Assembly: GCA_964036155.1 (NCBI GenBank)
Contig: OZ038422.1
Location: forward strand, 86,451,201 to 86,515,200
Source of the DNA: Diploscapter coronatus
Taxonomy: Eukaryota > Nematoda > Chromadorea > Rhabditida > Rhabditidae
DNA length: 64,000 nt
Direction of reading: 5' to 3'
Below are positions 10,519 through 23,622 of this stretch, piece after piece. A program made the translations under genes and the position numbers. Position 1 is the first letter of the stretch, and each line of letters begins with the position of its first letter. The notes under the pieces are model-generated. The model searched no databases. It was not told where the DNA came from and saw only the letters and a program-made list of their open reading frames with translations.

Positions 10519-12876
10519 GCAGCAGACCTTCTGGAGCGTTACACGGAGCAGCTGACGACGACGGCGGAGACGATGTGTCGTCGCGGACTGGCTTACTACG
10601 ACGGGCTGACGAGCGTAGGCAAGCGACTCGTCATCGCCGCCGAACGACTCAAAGACGTCTCCGAACCCGCCGCAATGGACGCCAAAGATTATGTAAGCTG
10701 GCCTTCAACTTGAAATAGCTGATCTTCATGCCGAAATGGAGAAAGGAATTAGTCCATCATACTTTTCATGCAAAGCATTATATGAGACTTCTTGAGTCTT
10801 TAGAAAAACGAGTTAATTTTCATCTTGATTTATTTGAAATATGAATAAAAAACGTAGACTTTCATTACAACGAGAATGTTGCTCCCCTTTGCGGGTTTCA
10901 ATGTGATACAAAAATTATTCATTATACCAACAAAAGGTTTACAAAATGATGAAAAATTTTAAAGAAAAGGTTGAACTTTTATAAAAGTCCTTCATTTCTA
11001 TTCAATGGAATAAGCCAGCTTGATCTTCCAGATAATGAATGCCTACGCCGTGACGGAGCCGATCGAGAAGCTCAGCAAGAGCAACAAGAATCTCATCGTC
11101 GAATTGTACCTGGGAATTTCGGTATGAAATTTAAAACCACTACGGCTCTGACCCCGTACCAACTTTTCAACTTTTAGGTGTTCATGCTCGGTCTGGCCGG
11201 CGCTGAATTGTCGGGCACATTCGCGTTGCCACCGCTTCTCGAGACGATCTTCAATCGGTCCGTCGAAATCGTCACCTTCTTCCTCATCCCCGTCTACGCA
11301 TATCTCTATATCAAAAAGACATACGGTAAAAGTGTGCACTAGCTGCAAAATCATAGCCTTTCGTAAAGTGCGACATGATTTTAGCGATGGATGACACGGA
11401 TCGTCGCAACCTGCTGATGAACGTCTGCATCTGGACGGGCGCGCTGGCGGGACATCTCGTGCCTTCGCTGTCGTCGCTTGGGTAAGATTTTCGTTGAGGA
11501 ACAAGAAAACGACGGATTTAGCTATAGATGAGCTGATTTTCATGTCTACGTTTAACTTGGAACGCATTTCTAAATAGATCATAATATTGGAAATGCTGAT
11601 CTTCATGGATATTACAAATATAGATATTCTATGATCTGAAGCATCAGCTTTGGCGAAGCTTTGCCTATTCTTTCATATAGGACCTTTGATCAGCATCGCT
11701 TCAGGGCATATACAAAATAACATAGAGAGACGATGAGATCATGCCAAGAAAATCGTAGATCTTCAGGGTAACTTTTTGAGAGGAAGGAAAATGTCGGTAA
11801 GTTTCAGCATCTCCTCCTCGTTCCTGCTCCCGCTGCTCGTGGCACTGATCATCGACAACGAGCTGCTCGTCAGCCCGCTTCCATCGTTGAATCGTCCGGC
11901 CGCCATTCATCTCGCTGCGGGTGGGGCTGCCATCGGTAGTCTGGTTCTTGGTAGGGCGAAAAACAAATCAAATCTTATTTGAACCGGTCCGTGCCCAAAT
12001 CCAGGAAACTATAGGGACCTACTTCCCGGTGCGAGATTCCTATAGGATGAATTCTGAGAGTTTCGTAGATCCGAACACAGAGTTGATTTTGACTTAAAAA
12101 TTTGAAAATGCGACTCTGTCCTGGTACTAAATCTTACGAAGACCCTCATCTGAGAGTTTTGAATCATTTAACCAGCATAATTCTTGGGTTAAATAAGGTG
12201 GCATTATAGCATGTTCTGGAAACGGCTTAAAATTGTATGAATATGAAATTTTAGGCTCTCTAACCGTCGGAGTCACGGCCGGCATGGTAGTGTTCACCGC
12301 GTTGCACGCCGTCTTCATGGTCCTCCATGTGATGGTAGGGAGATCTGCCTTAAAGCTGATCCTCATTCAGAGTCTTTCCAGATCGTTCTGAATACCGTCA
12401 ACGAAAAAAGTTTCTCGAACGCCAACACCCAATTCACCTACATCGCTGGGGTCGTGATTATTCAAGTTCGTTCAAATTTACTCCCTAGCAAAGATAGCAT
12501 ATTAAAACTGGCTTTCACCTCAATCTAGGCTATTTTTGATCAAACACAGTTAATTTTCGGAATGTCCAGAATGTGTTATCATCAACTTCCAATGGTTATC
12601 AAGTATCAATGAGATAACATCGAAGTTTACAATTAGTTGTTCCTGAAACATTCTCCATTTCCTGAATTTTGACCTTAAAATACTGCGAATGTATTCTTTT
12701 GATCAACAAAATAATGTCAAAGTTTTCAGCATTTTTCCTGAAATAATCAATTTTTGCCACATACAAAATTTGTTCACCTAAAAAATTTCAAGCTGCTAAC
12801 CGCGACGCTCCTCGGTCGATCGCCACTGTCCGCGGATGCGACGACGTCGGAACCCGATCCGCCGAAAACCGCGTGA
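10519..12876 (+). CDS. Unrecognised multi-pass membrane protein (5' end missing)
   Basis: Eight phase-consistent exons: 10519-10692, 11032-11121, 11178-11325, 11385-11481, 11808-11950, 12255-12334, 12382-12465, 12793-12876, giving about 299 residues to a TGA. The first exon must be spliced to an upstream start I could not place. The N-terminal 85 residues are amphipathic and soluble (ERYTEQLTTTAETM, KRLVIAAERLKDVSEP). Then come about six hydrophobic segments: LYLGISVFMLGLAG, VTFFLIPVYAYLYI, LLMNVCIWTGALAGHLV, SFLLPLLVALII, a long GSLTVGVTAGMVVFTALHA region, and YIAGVVII. The short C-terminal tail is polar. I do not recognise the family and assign no function. The regular phases and strong coding composition make the gene itself convincing. 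Confidence 0.75.
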
Positions 12877-13548
12877 AGATACGGCATTTCATTAGAACCG
12901 ATTCCAACACCGTCCACTCTAATTCTGGGCGATTCTTCGATCATCCTATCCTCAGGTCTGTTTTGGCTCATTTAGGAACCATTTCGAGTCAATTTTAGCC
13001 ATTTTAAACCTGTTTATGGCCTATTTTGGGCTTGTTTAACCGTTTTAACCCTTTTGATCTATTTTGGGCCAAAATCTAGCCTAATAACCTACGTTTTTAG
13101 GTCCATCATCATCAATTATGAGATCTTCACATTGGCATTGTCGTCCAACGATAAACGTCATTTTGGCCTGTGTTTTGTCGTAATTTGTGAAAGGAACGCT
13201 GATTTCTATGGCTTTATCGATTTTTTTCATTTTCATATATTTCAGGTATATTTTATTGAAATTAATCTAAAAACATAAAAAATAATATATACACGAGGTT
13301 GAAGAATAATACGACCCGTATTTTCAGTTTTATAAGCCACTGGTAATATTTTTATAAGTGAACGATTGAAATTCGAAGACGAAGTTCATAAGTGTGACCC
13401 AATATTGACATTTTAGGTATCTTGAAAATTTACCTAATTTTAAAAATTGACAAATTTTCAACGTTAATCACAGCTCTATTAGATTATCATCTAAATAAGT
13501 TATGCGATAGTGAAAAACAGCTAAAATAGTTACAAGAATAAAAAAGTA
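12877..13548. other. Convergent intergenic region
   Basis: Between the stop codons of the membrane-protein gene (+) and the SLC26 gene (-). Positions 12955-13075 are a loose run of gggcc/ttttggcc-type imperfect repeats. The 74-aa ORF at 13054-13278 has no recognisable feature. Confidence 0.6.
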
Positions 13549-16500
13549 TCAAAGACTCTCTAAAAATTTCGAAATATTCGACTTTTCCTCAAACATTGCT
13601 ACAGAGTCTGCCCTTAGTTTTTCAGCCACTAATAAGGCGTCCCGAATTGACGGGTAAAATTGACCATCACACATCGATGCAAATAGACCGGCTCGGTAGT
13701 ATTGAACTCTGACGGAGCCTTAAATTTCACGTTTCAAAATATATATTTTAATAGGAAAACTACAACCATTGTTAAATTGATAGTCCACTTAACGATTCGA
13801 AATTTTAAAACCTATCTACTCATAGGATCATAATGATTTGAAAGGTTCGATTTTTCAAATTTATTTTGAAAGTTTTTCTTCTTGCACTGGATATTAGCCA
13901 AGTTAAAATGAAGTTTATTGAAACCTACTTCGTAAATTCGCGAAAAGAAGTATCACCCGACACTTGAGAAACTCGTCGTTGAGCTGAATTGAATTGATTA
14001 GTTTGAGAAAATTTCGAACTTGATCTTATAACTTTTGCCTAATAAAGCCTTCATTTTGCATTTAACATTCAGATGTCTATTTACATCTTTAATAGCCTCG
14101 ACACCCATCGAATCGGTGTAGATCCACGTACTACAGTCGAGAATTAGTGGAGCCCAGGATTGCATTTTCGTCAGTTCTCGCCAACTGTCTTTGCTTTCCC
14201 CTGAATTTCATAAACATAAGTTGATGGCACTTCCATCAGATTAGCATAATATGAACGACGTTGAATCGAGGAGGTATTTCAAAAATCTTAAAAATACCAT
14301 TTCTTAAGCACTGAAGGCTTACTTCTTGCAATAAAAGAGTATCTTGAGGGAGTTTATTCGCTTCAAGTCTTCTTACAAGAATATTTATCAAGACATCATG
14401 AATCATTATTATTTGACTTATCCAAGACTTTCAAAATTCTAACGTTTCACATCCATCCTATCGACGACTTGTCGCATTCGTTTCTTGAAGACGTCAACAT
14501 TCGTGAAGATCAAAGGGGCATCGAATCTGACAATCGGCACTCTGGTTGGCGAAGCTTTCTCATATCGGTTCATATCGCGGAAATCAGAGTAGAGCTCGTC
14601 AACCACGCCTAACTCGTGGAGTCTGGGCCTGAAATCGGGTTTCTGTTCAACTATAATGAAATCTAGAATCCTTTAGTACATGAAAAACATAAAGTTTGAG
14701 AATAAGCAGGAATCTTCAATTGCTTTCTCATATCATCAATCTAGACGGTTCATGAAACCAACATATGAAGTCTTTGAAAACATAGTTGTTTTTCATCGTT
14801 ATAGGATGTAATTTATAGTATTCTGATACTATGAAACTTCAAAAGTTATCATTTTTGACAACAATTTCTTACCATTGCGTTCTCGCTACCACTAGTACCA
14901 GTGCGACGACGATTCCAGCTAGAAGACCTTGCATGATGTCCCACAGAATGGTTACCAACGCGGTTGCCACCCATATCACCTAAAATCTTGGTAACTTGGT
15001 ATCCAAATGGTGTCCTTACCACGTCCAATTTTGAGCATCGCCAGAGTTTGGGTAGTTCAGTAATCTTCATGAGAAGAGAGCGTAGAGCTACCAAAACGAT
15101 GCAGGAAAGGATGCACATGGGAAGATCTTCGAGTGAGGGACCGATCAGTAGAATGACCAGAAGGATGATTAGAGAGGATACGAGTCCTGAGATCTAAAAA
15201 TGTTGGATTTGAATAGATAATAATAATTGATTGTGTAAATCATTGAAAATTTTCGAAGGTAGTGCATAAAGAAGTATAGAAAATAGAGATTTTCCATGTC
15301 AAAACTAGGCTACTGAGCATTGATAGGACTGACTAAGAGATGCATCTTAGTTCGTAGACTCCCGAAAGCATATGATGTCTTACCTGAGTCTTAGCTCCGC
15401 TCGCCTCATTGACCAGAGTTCTCGATAGAGAAGTTGAAGTTGGGAAGACGTCGAAGAACGACGATATACTGTTGCATAGTCCCAGTGCGAGGAGTTCCTG
15501 AATTATCAATTGCTATCAAGGATGATCAGTTTAGTCTTAGTCAGAAGAAGCGATCTCTCGAACCATTCTCTGTCAATCAAATACGTAACGACAGGAAGAA
15601 TGAATGATTTTTGCTACTTTAATGCCATTATCATTTCTTTAAATTACTCATGATAATCTTCCGAAGTAACACCATAGATGAGGGTTATCTTTCTAACCTG
15701 ATTAGGGTCGATTCGGTACGAATGTTTCTTAGCGAATAGTTTGCCCATTGACACCTGAAAGTGGTATTGCTGATCACTAGATCGGAAAATTATACTTACC
15801 GTGACTGTAAACGCTACTATCGCAATACTAAAGGCCTCTCCGACCAGGTACCGCATAACGTCGAAACGGGGTATTTCGGGAACTGGCATACTGTAATCAG
15901 AATCATAGATGTTACAGATGGGTGTTGATTTAGGCATTAATTTTTCCCTTATAATAATTTATCTGGCTGTTTTTTTTTACTTTATGACTTTCTGATACTG
16001 CACCACATTGTTTGATCTTTGTACACTTCTTGCAAGACTATCATCGTTTTCTAAAAATGGAGATAATTCTTACCCAACTGGAATGTCTGATATCACATGG
16101 ACGCCCCATCGCTTTTCGAACTGGCAAAAGTGCGATAGTAGGGTACCGACGATTAGCTAAAAATAGAGATTCGGGAAAAGTCCAGTCAATTTTTAAATGA
16201 TCTGGAAAAATGGTATCTTGACCAAGAGCATATCGATATAGATTGATATGATAAGACGAATATTTTTCCGATTGAAACAAAAATCGTACCACGATTAACT
16301 CGGTCGGAAACGGTATCCCTCTTTTGATTGTTCTTGCCTCAATAAGGAATTTCGAAGACAACAATATGACCAGAACAACGATAGATATGATTAATGTTGG
16401 GACATTTGTCTCGCCAATATGGCTGAAGATGTCGTATAGCTTCTGAAATTTCACCATTGACTATTGTTAATGGCCCAAATCTGCGAGGTCGAAAATGAGG

Positions 16501-18073
16501 GGAGAAAGAAGCGATCTTAGACGCGCCAGTCTCTCCTTCCTTTTCGCGTGCTATTTCTCGATTTTCTAGCCCACAAAAATAATTGTGTGCTACTTTGTAC
16601 ACCTCCCAAATTTCGACATCAACAGTACAGTACTTTAGATTCTATCCATAAAATACAGCGAGTACGTGAATTAGATAGAAATGTCATGTCTGATGACTGG
16701 AATTTTTATGAAACCTAAGCATGAAACAGGAATTTCGTGATATCAAATTTTCTATCATCGCTTCTTTTATTCAAAATAGCTATATTTCATTGTTTGAGTC
16801 GAAGTGGGCCGCAAGATTGAATTACTGGAGTTTCAAGAAATCCCTCGCAACTTTCCCGAAACCTACATAGAAATTCTGCAGAAATGTATGGTTGATCTTA
16901 TCCGATTTCGTTCCCAAAACCCCATTCAGTTGCGCTATAACTGCTTGAATAGCAGCTCCGAAAGTCAGTCCGGAAATAGCCGAGTCGGATAAATACGACG
17001 TCAGGAAATCGAGCCTAACTAGAGCCATGGCAATCTGAAATTTGACATTTTTTCCGACATCGAAAAATGCCCTAACTTGAATAAGTCCGGTTAATAGCCC
17101 TAATGCAGTGATCACAGATATCGGGGTTAGGTCGTGAAGATCTAAAATAGCATGAAGTCAATGAACATCTTTCCTTTATCATCATTCACGGAAATTTGTT
17201 ATTTATAGGCAGGGATCTCCTATTATAAGTCTATGGCAATTTAAATATAGAGACCTTTATAGTCCGTGGCTGTAGTTCCGTTTTTGAAGTCAGGAATTAT
17301 ATCAGTTCTCGCCTTGGCTATCATGATACAAGTCAAAGAGAACACTCCTGAACTTGAGCATTAAGAATTAGGCCTAAACTATAAAAATGACCTATTGAAG
17401 TATGCCTCGACGATCCAAATAGGAAGTAGATAAGTGGCGGGAAGAACGACGTATAGAGACCGTATACCGGGGGTAGCGAGGCGAGCACACTGTAGGACAT
17501 ACCTAAATTATAATTTCCCTTTTAAATCATGGTTTTCGATATGTTTTAGAGTTTTCTAAAACAAATATGGAACTATTTTGGTTCCTTTTCGTAATATTTT
17601 GGAAGTAATATGCCAAACTTAGATTCGTTTTTCCCAAAACTATGTTTCAAGGATTTTCAAGACTTCGAAATTTGTATCATTAGTCTGGCGTTCGGAAAAG
17701 CATGAAATTAATAACGAAATTGCTCTTTTCCATACCTTGTGGTATATTATAAATGCCCAAAGTCGCTCCGGCTAAGGCATCTGGCAATAGGTTCGTTTTC
17801 AGCTTATATTTCGGCAACCATCGTAACGCGGGAACGCGTTTTTGAATCGATTTCCAGACTCCTAAACGTCAAAATTGTCAAAATCATAATAATTGCAAAA
17901 ACCTGGCAGAGTACAACATTCTCTAGCGGCATCTTTAGTGCGGTCTATAACTATTTTAGATAGCGGAACCTCTTCGTGCGGGCTAAATTGATTCTCGACA
18001 TCGTATTCTATCTTAAAGTAACTTTATTTGCAAATATGTGTATGTTTTAAAATTTAAGCCGTACCTGATTCAT
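13549..18073 (-). CDS. SLC26/sulp anion transporter with STAS domain
   Basis: Solute carrier 26 family (sulfate permease-like) anion exchanger or channel of the plasma membrane. The reading starts with a nine-nucleotide exon encoding MNQ (18065-18073), spliced across a 53-nt intron to [15 protein letters not shown]. Then follow [20 protein letters not shown] and the SulP signature-like [10 protein letters not shown] with [24 protein letters not shown]; the transmembrane core ([50 protein letters not shown] at about 16820-17115); [12 protein letters not shown] (about 15800-15890); and [20 protein letters not shown] plus [11 protein letters not shown] (about 15380-15500), diagnostic of SLC26. 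The cytosolic STAS domain is at about 14090-14620, with [19 protein letters not shown]. The last exon ([20 protein letters not shown]) ends in TGA at 13551-13549. Substrate is not predictable. C. elegans has several sulp genes and I do not assign one. Confidence 0.92.
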
Positions 18074-20033
18074 ACTCTATGCAGTGATTATTTCACAATT
18101 GTCGAAGCTCTTCACCTAATTTAGCTTAAGATGATCTAAAATTCATACATTTATTTAAAAAAAAAAAAAACCGCGCACACACGTAAATAAACGTCGTAAA
18201 ACGAATAAGAAGGAGGAATGCTTATAAAAACATTAATTAAAATCAATGATAAGGTACTAAGGTGCACATGCCTATCATATGCAATTTTTGCGAAAATTGC
18301 ACCAGCCAAAACGTAAGCATATGACTATAAAACTCTAAGCGTAGGAGTTAAGATATGTAATTTTTGAACTCATAGATATCGAAGAATCATAATTTAAGAA
18401 AATACGTCTAAATTCATTTCAATGCTGAAAAGGGAGTTGGGCATTCTGAGAATAAGAATGATTTTTGTTCGAGCTCTATGATTCTTATTTATGACTGGAT
18501 TTTAAATGTGTTGAAATTATCGCTAATTTATCTGAAACAATGAACAATGAATTCTGCAAAGGTTTTTCGAAAACAATGCCCTATATTTATACCCTCAAAT
18601 CTATTGTACCTCAGTTTGATTGTACCTTTCTTCGGAAATATTTATTAAGCGCAAAATTCAAACACGTAAATGGTAAAGATAATTTTCCATTATCACCGCT
18701 GAAAAAATGGTAATATGATTATTCGGGCTTTTAATTTTGACCTAAACACTGATAAGAAGGATTTTAGCTACCATAAGAATTTTAAGTGCAATAATCTGAT
18801 ATATGATATGGGCTTGAAGGGGGTATCCTGCAGCATATATAAAAGATTGTTTGAAGAATTTTCTTATTCGAACCATATGGGGATGCCTATACTTTTGACT
18901 GTTAAACTGTGGCCTATCTTAGAAACTCCTAGTTTTCAACAATATTTCGTGGGGAATTATCAATTTCCTAAAGGAGTCCACAAGAACAATCGGCTTAAGG
19001 ATTAAAAATAGAATAGAAGCGAAACAAGATGCTCGACGATCTTCGTTTTTAAGGGGAAAGAATGCCATTGAGGGGTGGAATATAAATTGATAAGTTTTTA
19101 AATAAAGAGCCAGAAATTTTTCGAGTTTAACATTTTTCGTTGGATAAAAATCAAAACACCTGAAATCGAAACAAAGTGACATTTTTCGAATTTAATTTCG
19201 GAGAGTTAAAATTGAAAAAAAACGAATCTTAAAAGTATATACAATTTTAAATATTTTATTTCTAAAGACCCTGGCAGAAACATTAATGACCTAATTTATC
19301 TAATAGTTCAAAATATGATTGAAAAAGAAGGTAGCAGCGTTACGATGTTGACTTAGCGCAATGCTATGATAATGATCAATGATAAAATTACTAACTTAAC
19401 TGATCACAATCACTAACTGAAGTATGGTTTTTAATTAGAAAGTTTCGAACTTGAAAAAGTCTGGTGAGAGCACGTCTTTATCAAGTATAAGAGAAATGGC
19501 ATACAAGTTTTGCTAATCATAATTTGGAAGTTAAAGTTTCTGGAAATTACTCTTGCCAGAGTTGTTTTCCCTATTTTCAGAGAACCATATTTGCAAGAAA
19601 GATGAAAACAGTATCGAGTAAATTAGCGCTATTTTTTAAAAGTCAACATAATAAGAAATTGATACCATAGATGGTCATCTAATCAGGTCTATCTCTCAAC
19701 ATAATAGATCGAAGATAGTGACGATCTACAGATTAAATTGGACTTACGCCAGACTGTTTTCCGGTCCTATTCCTTATCATAGGGTCAGATGTTCGCGGGT
19801 TATTTGCCAAATAGGAACCCTAATATCGCAGAAAGTAGTAATGTTTAGAAAAAAAATGCGCTTTTCGGAGATGGATGATTTAATAATGCATCATTTACCG
19901 TCAGAAACGTTCGTTCTTTAGAAATTGATATCAATTTTCCAAAGAAAAGGAAGTTGTAGAATTCATAGACAACTTAATTTGTCGTGATGATGAGATGTCG
20001 TAAGCTAAACTGTCGTACGCTATTCTAGTAAAC

Positions 20034-20128
20034 GTCGTGATGACATGGCCTACTTTTCCCGCACTATTTCTTTTTACCTTCACTCTTACCCTATTATCTA
20101 TAGCTCACGATATCCCGCCATCATGACA
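20034..20128. repeat. Short inverted-repeat element
   Basis: About 95 bp with imperfect inverted ends: gtcgtgatgacatggcc on the left and cccgccatcatgac on the right. The interior (cactatttctttttacctt) resembles the pyrimidine-rich interior of the element at 46509-46594. Intergenic. Confidence 0.5.
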
Positions 20129-22061
20129 AATACGAATTTCCGGGTCTATATAGGGTATACGTTGGAAACATTTCAGAGGAAAACATCGAAATGTGTACTT
20201 ATTTCAGTACAAGGTGATCGATGAAAATATTGTTGTCGAAAATTCTAGCAATCTCGAGTTCCAGTAAAACTATAGACAAAAATTAGTTCTATTTAGTTGA
20301 AAAGACTCAGAATATGAAAACAAATGGCAGAAACAAATCCAAGATCATGTAATGAAACGATATGATTTAGAACAGAAATAAATAAATCCGGTTAAGTTGA
20401 AAATTTTCGGATCAGACTTGCAAATAAAAACCGCGGGTGCGGGTGTCAAAATTTCGAAAAATTGCAAGTCTGTCTCGGATGATCAAGAAATATTGCAGAA
20501 TTGCAGAAAAGTCTAAAGATTAAAATAATTGAAATATGATCTAAAAAGATATATGAATAATTCAGATAAATAATTGGATCACGTTTTATATCTATTACAG
20601 AATAGTGTAGGCGCGAAAAATAATAGCACTGTCATCCGAAAAAAAATTCACATGATAAGAAGAAATGCCTGTGTCAGAAGTCTGTGAATGCATTCCTAAA
20701 ATATTTACGATTCGTATAAATAAATAGCAGATAAAAAGAGATAAGACATAAATGACGAGGAACGATAAATGAAAAATCGATCAATTATGCATGCATGAAT
20801 GTAGTTTTTTTGAGCTATGATCAATTAGGGAGAGAATTTAGTTGGTGGATATGTTTCTGAGAATCTAATGATGGAAATATCCTTAAGAAATGCTAGTTCG
20901 ATGAAAATTGTGTGATTATAACATGAAAAAATAACTTAATTGGAAGTTTTATGGTATTTAAAAATTATACGTTATTTTTAAAAGCATGTTATGAGAAAAA
21001 CGCATTCCGATATAAATTAAATCTAGCCAAATCACAAATGCGTTCCATCGACATATTTTGACGCTGAATAAAACATCGTTGATCCAAAATCTGCCATTTT
21101 TTTCTCAAAATCTCTAAATCTAACGAGTTATTTTGCACGCTGTCAAAATACATTCATATATATGCCTTTTTCTTTGACCATGGTCTCTAGCACGCACCAA
21201 CCACCCCTGTGGCAATTATACTTCTAGGGTAATCGGTACTTTGTCGATATACCAGGCGGATTTTAAATTGTATGTCTAAACATTGATCGATAGATTTAAA
21301 TAAAATCATGTTTTCAATATTTAAAAATTTTGTAATGTTATAGCGATTCAATTAAATTTTAAACTAAATGTTTCCAGTGACTTTTAAAGTTCGTCTGACC
21401 AAATCCCCTGAAAATCCGAATCATATAGACTGAAAACGAGAAATTAATCCCATCGAAAGTTCAAAAGATGAGCTAACGTGTACGAATTTTACGCAAAATG
21501 TGGGTTATGAATAGGGTAAATTAGAGCGAATTATTTACATGCAAAGCGGAGCTCAAAGAGTAGATGCCATAAAGGATGTATATCATGAATAGTTAAGCCA
21601 ATATTTTGCTCGGGTGCCATTTTTATAGGTTCAAACGCGCCTAAATTTTGCATATGACACACCATTGAAATTGAGGCTAAACTTCAGATATATTTAAAAA
21701 TAGAAAAAATGAAATTATATGTAAACTGAGGTATGATATATTGAATATAACTTACAGACAAGATATCTATTTGCTTAACATAACATAAAGTGTTCTTTTT
21801 TATCTGAGTATCCAGTACTTTCTTACAATGGAGCACTGTAAACATTGACAAGGATATGTTAACAGTGATCTTTATAAATGGTGGGCAAACAATATCTAGT
21901 TTTCATATTTCTTGTAGCTTGATATAGATCTAGAGCATAGGTTGAAGGTTGTTTTCATTACATTTATTCTGAAGTATATTTTGATCCTGTTGAATATATG
22001 CAAATATAATTCCTTCGCTTTAGAGTATTATGATTATTTATACAAATAATAGCTTAAAAAT

Positions 22062-22085
22062 GTTTTTTTTTTTTTTTTTTTTTTT
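22062..22085. repeat. Poly-T tract
   Basis: Uninterrupted run of more than 20 T in intergenic sequence. Likely length-variable; no further structure is seen. Confidence 0.8.
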
Positions 22086-23514
22086 AATTTTTGCTTTGCT
22101 GATTAATATATAATGACCTTAAAATGTTGAGATTTTTGTTATTCCCGCATTTTTCTAATGTCACATGGAGAAAAGTTCAAATTTCAAATACCGCCTTGAT
22201 GATGTTGCAGAAAAGTGTTCGTTACCACTTCAAAATATCGAATTTCAATCATTTTTGGCGGGAAAAACTGTCTGCACTGCAGATTTGTGGAAGTGAAATG
22301 CACGCAAATTTACGCAAGAAAAATGTTCAAAAATTTGATGCGTATTTTCACCATGAATTATGCATTATTTAAAAGGTCAAAGTAGTTATTCCTTGTTATA
22401 TTTTTGGTAAGTCTAAAAGACACTTAGGCTTAGATTGAAAAGTTTTGAAGAAGTTCCAAGAATCTATAAATAACGAATAAAGTTTCGAAAATATTCCCAA
22501 CGGTTTTTTTATTTTAAAATGACTATAGTTTTATTTTATTTTTCGTCTAGCAAAACTTTTGAAGTGTGCTAAAATGTGCGCTTTTCCTGCGCATTTTAGT
22601 GTATATGTTGGGTGTTGCATTTATTTTATTTGACCTCATAAGTGCGTTTTAGGAAGAAAAGTTTCAGAGGAAAAAACATAGGAGAAAACGTTTGAACGCC
22701 ATAGTTTAAAAGCATGGAAAAATTCCATTAATCTGCCATAATTTACGTTTGCTTTTTCACCGGATAAAAATTTTGAACTTGAAAAACGGCAATTATTTTA
22801 GCCACGTATATTAACATTAAAAATTATGTGCTAAGTTAGGATTTAAAGGTTTAGGTCATTTCCTTAAATGGCCATTTTATGGGTTCTAAAAACTCTTGCT
22901 GCAGATCAGTTCCTTGGTCCTTTAGAACAAAAAATCATGCTATTCTTCAAAATATTGAGTACTTTTCACCCAAATATTCTTCCTTGATTTTAGAAGAAAA
23001 GTACTCACTTTAAAGGGAAGCTTTCAGCTTATTCTTATCCACTTCCTTGATCCAAAAATTTTCTGGTGCAATTTTCGAGCTGTGATTTCCAAAGTGCCCA
23101 AATTTGACCTGATCTTCTAGGATCTGGTTAACCTAGGGCGTCAGAACTTTTTGTACCCATTTTATTTTTACCAGTCTGAATGTTTTCATATCTAAAGCAG
23201 ATTTCTTGACCTATGCTTTATCATGAAGCTCGAATTTTTTTTTCCAAAATTTCGGTTTTAGCCCTTTGTGATATTTTAAGTTGCTGCTCACACGCGAATT
23301 TACGTAGGCCAAATTGCATCTGTTCCTGCCTATTCACAGGTTTTTGATTCGGAGAAAAACTTAATGACATATCCTAGCCGCTTTTGCTCGGCTATCTCAT
23401 ATCATTGGCGAGGAATTTCTTATTTTAGACATTCAAAGGGGGAGGGAATATTTTAGAGTGGGCAGCCAAGAAAAAAAGAGGAGGAGTAAAGAAGAATCTT
23501 AGTCTTTGTTTGAT

Positions 23515-23568
23515 GGGCGTGGCTTAATGGCTGGAAGCCTTTGACTTGGCGGCTAAAGGGGGCGTGGC
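23515..23568. promoter_or_regulatory. Paired GGGCGTGGC (Sp1/KLF-like) boxes
   Basis: GGGCGTGGC occurs at 23515-23523 and again at 23560-23568, on the coding strand 55-108 bp upstream of the flp-5-like ATG, in otherwise AT-rich sequence. The motif matches the known GC-box/CACCC type bound by Sp1/KLF zinc fingers. The regulatory role is inference. Confidence 0.4.
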
Positions 23569-23622
23569 TCAGAGGTTAGGGACTTGACTAGTTTTCCGCC
23601 AAAAAGAATTACTTTTGCAAAC

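Larger units (their letters stand above)
18074..23622. other. Long intergenic region between sulp and flp-5-like genes
   Basis: About 5.5 kb, AT-rich, between two divergent genes. It should hold the upstream control regions of both. I found no exon chain. It contains one small inverted-repeat element (20034-20128), a poly-T run (about 22062-22085) and, close to flp-5, two GC-box-like motifs (23515 and 23560). ORFs at 18715-19005, 19718-19921 and 22124-22372 look like chance. Confidence 0.6.

Noticed and set aside
11043..11606. 187-aa reverse-strand ORF, the longest uninterrupted reverse ORF in this area
   Set aside because: It is antisense to three well-supported exons of the membrane-protein gene and has low-complexity Arg/Ser/Asp content without any domain.
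18715..19182. Overlapping forward and reverse ORFs of 96 and 87 aa
   Set aside because: Low-complexity composition, no domain, no signal peptide and no partner exons; consistent with chance in AT-rich DNA.
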